A DNA stretch of 64,000 nt from G020344215 sp039586575 (lineage in GTDB: Bacteria; Gemmatimonadota; Gemmatimonadetes; Palauibacterales; KS3-K002), in contig JBDHKD010000017.1 of NCBI GenBank assembly GCA_039586575.1, positions 1 through 64,000 of the forward strand. The letters are read 5' to 3'. The notes under the pieces were generated by a model. The model did no database searches, was not told the DNA's origin, and was given only the letters and a program-made list of their open reading frames with translations. Both the position numbers and the translations under genes were made by a program. Within the stretch, counting starts at the first letter, position 1; each line of letters opens with the position of its first letter. Shown here one piece after another: positions 61,684-64,000 of this stretch.

Positions 61684-62133
61684 ATGTTGAACCGCAAGAT
61701 AATCGTGACTTTCCTCACCGGACTCATCATCGGCTTCGCCCTACCCTTCGTGGTGCGGCCGTTTCTGGGCGACCGCTTGCCCCAGGCCGTGGGCGGGCGC
61801 CGTCAGTCGGTTGAGGGCCTCGTCACGGCGAAGCAGCGTGAGGCGGACCGTCTGCTGATCACGATCGTGGCCCCGGAAGGCGCCACTCTGGTGACATTCA
61901 CCGAACGGGTACCGGAGATCGACCTGCTGGTGGACGCCGGTGACAGGGTTACGCTGACGATGTCGCGCTACGAGCCTTTCCTCGAGGACCCCAACATCAC
62001 GCGCGTCGCCAAGCCCGACGCCGCAGCGCTGGCCGAGCCCGCCGCCACGCCAGACACCATCCCGGCCTTGCCCGACACGCTGGCCGAGCGAGACAGCGTG
62101 CCCGCGGACTCGGCGGCCTCGCCCTGGTACTGA
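61684..62133 (+). CDS. Signal-anchored hypothetical protein with Pro/Ala tail
   Basis: A 149-residue protein after GAGAAAGGA. One N-terminal membrane helix (IIVTFLTGLIIGFALPFVV) anchors it, the middle (VEGLVTAKQREADRLLITIV to DAGDRVTLTMSRYEPFLEDP) is a small beta-rich region, and the tail is rich in Ala, Pro and Asp. I do not recognise a family. It is convergent with the Hsp20 gene through a strong hairpin. Confidence 0.65.
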   Translation: MLNRKIIVTFLTGLIIGFALPFVVRPFLGDRLPQAVGGRRQSVEGLVTAKQREADRLLITIVAPEGATLVTFTERVPEIDLLVDAGDRVTLTMSRYEPFLEDPNITRVAKPDAAALAEPAATPDTIPALPDTLAERDSVPADSAASPWY

Positions 62134-62145
62134 TCGCAAACGCGA

Positions 62146-62175
62146 GCCGCGGGCCGGCGACGGCCGGCCCGCGGC
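62146..62175. terminator. Bidirectional hairpin between convergent genes
   Basis: A perfect 13-bp stem GCCGCGGGCCGGC / GCCGGCCCGCGGC with a 4-base loop (GACG), between the anchored hypothetical gene and the Hsp20 gene. It resembles the other GC-rich convergent hairpins in this window and has no T-tract. Confidence 0.75.
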
Positions 62176-62199
62176 GGATAACACGTCTGTTGGAACCCT

Positions 62200-62649
62200 C
62201 TAATTCTTCGAGAGTGTGACCGGAATCCGTTTCGCCACCGCCTTCGCGGTCTTGGGCAGATGTACGGTCAGGACGCCGTTCTCGTACTCGGCCGACACCT
62301 TCTCACTATCCAGCGAATCCGGCAGCGTAACGTTGCGCCGGAAGGCGCCGTAGCTACGCTCAGCGCGGCAGACACCGCCTTGCCGCTCTTCCGTCTCCTT
62401 CCGCTTTTCGCCGGAGATCGTCAGAACGTTCCCCGAGACGGTAATATCGAGTTCCTTCGCATCGACTCCCGGAACCTCGACGCTGACCGTGATCTCCTCG
62501 TCACTCTCGCTCACATCGAGCGACGGTGACCACCGGCGTGGCTCGCGGCTACCGACGAGGTCGCCGAAGGCTTCACTCAATGCACGATCCAACTCGCCGC
62601 GCAGCTGCGCTACCGGATAACCCTGCCTGACTGGCCATCTGTAGAACAT
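62200..62649 (-). CDS. Hsp20/alpha-crystallin small heat-shock protein
   Basis: A 149-residue small heat-shock chaperone. The alpha-crystallin domain spans about 42-140 (SPSLDVSESDEEITVSVEVP, ITVSGNVLTISGEKRKETEE, GAFRRNVTLPDSLDSEKVSA, then ENGVLTVHLPK). The C-terminal IPV motif is present in KRIPVTLSKN. GAGGAGGT is about 8 bases upstream of the ATG. It binds unfolding proteins in the cytosol. I found no CIRCE inverted repeat or sigma-32 promoter upstream. Confidence 0.93.
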   Translation of the reverse strand: MFYRWPVRQGYPVAQLRGELDRALSEAFGDLVGSREPRRWSPSLDVSESDEEITVSVEVPGVDAKELDITVSGNVLTISGEKRKETEERQGGVCRAERSYGAFRRNVTLPDSLDSEKVSAEYENGVLTVHLPKTAKAVAKRIPVTLSKN

Positions 62650-62979
62650 GAGACCGTACCTCCTCTATAACGATTCGCTTGTTTGCGGGCATCGCGCCCA
62701 GTGCGGGCCGACAAGGCTCTCGACCCGCAGCTTCGAGCTACCGCTCGGCTATAGAGGCAAAGCGCGTGCCAATCCACTCGATCGCCCCTCCATGTAAGTG
62801 ATTGTTCGACAACAGCTTGGACACGGCGTTGCACGGCCCGGTCGCGCCGATCCCGCCTGCTGCCATTGTGACAGATGAGGGGCGCGACGAGGGCTGCCTG
62901 CCTTGCACCTTCCGGTCACGTTGACGGACGGGTATGATGCCGGGGTCTTCGGTGCCGAACAATTAGCTGGAGCTCGCAC
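62650..62979. other. Divergent intergenic region, no gene seen
   Basis: About 330 bases lie between the Hsp20 start (minus) and the antiporter start (plus). Open frames on the minus strand here lack coding character. An 8-base inverted repeat (CCTCTATA near 62661, TATAGAGG near 62751) flanks an 80-base interval; I give it no function. Confidence 0.4.
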
Positions 62980-64000
62980 GTGACGGAGCAACTCCTCATC
63001 GCACTGGCCAGCATCCTCACGCTGGGCATCGTCGCTGTCTGGGTCGCCTGGCGCGTCCACCTGCCGGCGATTCTAGCGCTGCTGATGGCCGGTTTGATCG
63101 CCGGCCCGATCACCGGCTTCTTGGATCCCGACGCGGTTTTCGGCGAGCTATTGTTCCCGCTTGTCTCGATCTCGGTGGCGATCATCCTGTTCGAGGGCGG
63201 TACGAGCCTGCGGTTGAGGGAGCTGCGGGAGATCGGGCGCGTGGTCATCAATCTGGTGACGCTGGGAGTCTTGGTTTCGTGGGTGCTGGGCGGGGCTCTG
63301 GCGTACTACCTCCTGGACATGACTCTGGAGGGAGCGGCGCTGCTCGGGGCTATCCTGGTGGTCACCGGGCCCACGGTGATCGTCCCGCTGCTCCGTCACG
63401 TTCGGCCGGTCCACTCGGTGGGTTATACGCTGAAGTGGGAGGGCATACTGATCGACCCGGTAGGAGCCATGCTGGCGGTACTGGTGTTCGAGGCGGCGCT
63501 GGCGGTTGGGGTACAGGCGGCCACGACAGTGGCAGTCTTGGGATTGCTGAAGACGTTGCTGATCGGCGGCCTGCTCGCCAACCTCGGCGCCGGCCTGCTG
63601 GTCCTGCTGATGGATCGGGGTTGGGTACCGGACTTCTTGCAGAGCCCGATGGCGCTCATGGTGGTGGTGGCCGCGTTCGCCGCGTCGAACGTTTTGCAGC
63701 CCGAGTCGGGTTTGATTACCGCCACCCTGATGGGCGTGCTGCTGGCCAACCAGAAGCGGGTCGACGTCAAGCATATCATCGAATTCAAGGAGAACCTGCA
63801 GGTCCTACTGATCGCGAGCCTGTTCGTGCTACTGGCGGCGCGGCTGAAGCCGGCGGACCTCACGGGCCTGGGGGTCCCGGAGGCCGTGTTCCTGGCATCG
63901 CTGATCGTGATCGTACGGCCGGCGTCGGTGGCGATATCGACATTCGGTTCGAGGCTTCGCTGGCGTGAGCGGGCGCTCATCTCGGCCATCGCGCCGCGGG
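62980..64000 (+). CDS. Cation:proton antiporter (CPA1/NhaP-like), cut by window edge
   Basis: An open frame of at least 340 codons that runs off the right end. The GTG at 62980 opens a first helix (LLIALASILTLGIVAVWVAW). The family core is clear: VAIILFEGGTSLRLRELREI, AILVVTGPTVIVPLLRHVRP, and KWEGILIDPVGAMLAVLVFE carrying the acidic transport residues. QPESGLITATLMGVLLANQ and FKENLQVLLIASLFVLLAAR follow, as in NhaP-type Na+/H+ antiporters, some of which bear a C-terminal TrkA domain. I read the frame directly from the sequence. Confidence 0.9.
   Translation, partial: MTEQLLIALASILTLGIVAVWVAWRVHLPAILALLMAGLIAGPITGFLDPDAVFGELLFPLVSISVAIILFEGGTSLRLRELREIGRVVINLVTLGVLVSWVLGGALAYYLLDMTLEGAALLGAILVVTGPTVIVPLLRHVRPVHSVGYTLKWEGILIDPVGAMLAVLVFEAALAVGVQAATTVAVLGLLKTLLIGGLLANLGAGLLVLLMDRGWVPDFLQSPMALMVVVAAFAASNVLQPESGLITATLMGVLLANQKRVDVKHIIEFKENLQVLLIASLFVLLAARLKPADLTGLGVPEAVFLASLIVIVRPASVAISTFGSRLRWRERALISAIAPR

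Noticed and set aside
62661..62758. CCTCTATA / TATAGAGG inverted repeat upstream of Hsp20 as a CIRCE-like operator
   Set aside because: It does not match CIRCE (TTAGCACTC-N9-GAGTGCTAA), the arms are about 80 bases apart, and one arm includes the ribosome site, so chance is likely.
63148..63989. Minus-strand frames over the antiporter region
   Set aside because: The plus strand carries a continuous CPA1 antiporter frame from 62980 that simply lacks a stop in the window; the minus frames have shadow-like composition.

Overview
High-GC, gene-dense chromosomal DNA from a Gram-negative-type bacterium: there are lipoproteins with lipoboxes, outer-membrane beta-barrels, a PEGA/barrel protein and type IV minor pilins. 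The mix (many secreted enzymes of unusual domain combination, a TolB/FlgO-TPR membrane protein, a YitJ-type homocysteine methyltransferase/MTHFR fusion, a small bTHX ribosomal protein) resembles Gemmatimonadota or a neighbouring lineage. That placement is inference; no rRNA gene is present to test it. I saw no tRNA, rRNA, CRISPR array, insertion sequence or prophage, and the right end cuts a cation/proton antiporter gene.

Layout. 1-6203: secreted SMP-30-like protein and partner, a lipoprotein RidA, a secreted six-hairpin glycosidase and a dCMP deaminase. 6204-10007: three-gene envelope operon (two LPP20-like lipoproteins and a PEGA/barrel protein). 10284-13480: a DUF2378/V4R-like protein and a second glycosidase. 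13629-14126: a DUF411 gene whose first metal-motif Cys codon is UGA, followed by a SECIS-like hairpin. 14294-22220: radical SAM protein, SnoaL-like protein, a third glycosidase with a CBM9-like and a metalloprotease-like partner, and galactokinase. 22320-26772: EgtD next to a metallopterin enzyme fused to a cysteine desulfurase, which together look like an oxygen-independent ergothioneine pathway. 26965-29183: YitJ-like MetH/MetF fusion with a structured leader, and a 39-residue bTHX gene. 29193-33519: a coupled ketosynthase / SRPBCC / FAD / methyltransferase operon with a divergent isoprenylcysteine-methyltransferase-like gene. 33582-39101: frameshifted TPR gene and small membrane proteins. 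39319-43463: PFK, alpha/beta hydrolase, and an ECF sigma / anti-sigma / YbjQ operon. 43790-47806: four-gene minor pilin operon, with a repeated RNA-like motif on both sides. 48037-52745: TrmJ, a YggX-like protein with two CXXC motifs, RidA, a monohaem cytochrome-barrel fusion, dienelactone hydrolase and an NTF2-like protein. 52977-64000: M14 peptidase, quinone oxidoreductase, EamA exporter, a Ca2+ efflux pair (P-type ATPase and CaCA exchanger), Hsp20 and the antiporter.

The best targets for a second look are the UGA-containing DUF411 gene with its SECIS-like hairpin, the EgtD / metallopterin ergothioneine synthase pair, the covarying RNA motif flanking the pilin operon, and the four-gene ketosynthase operon.
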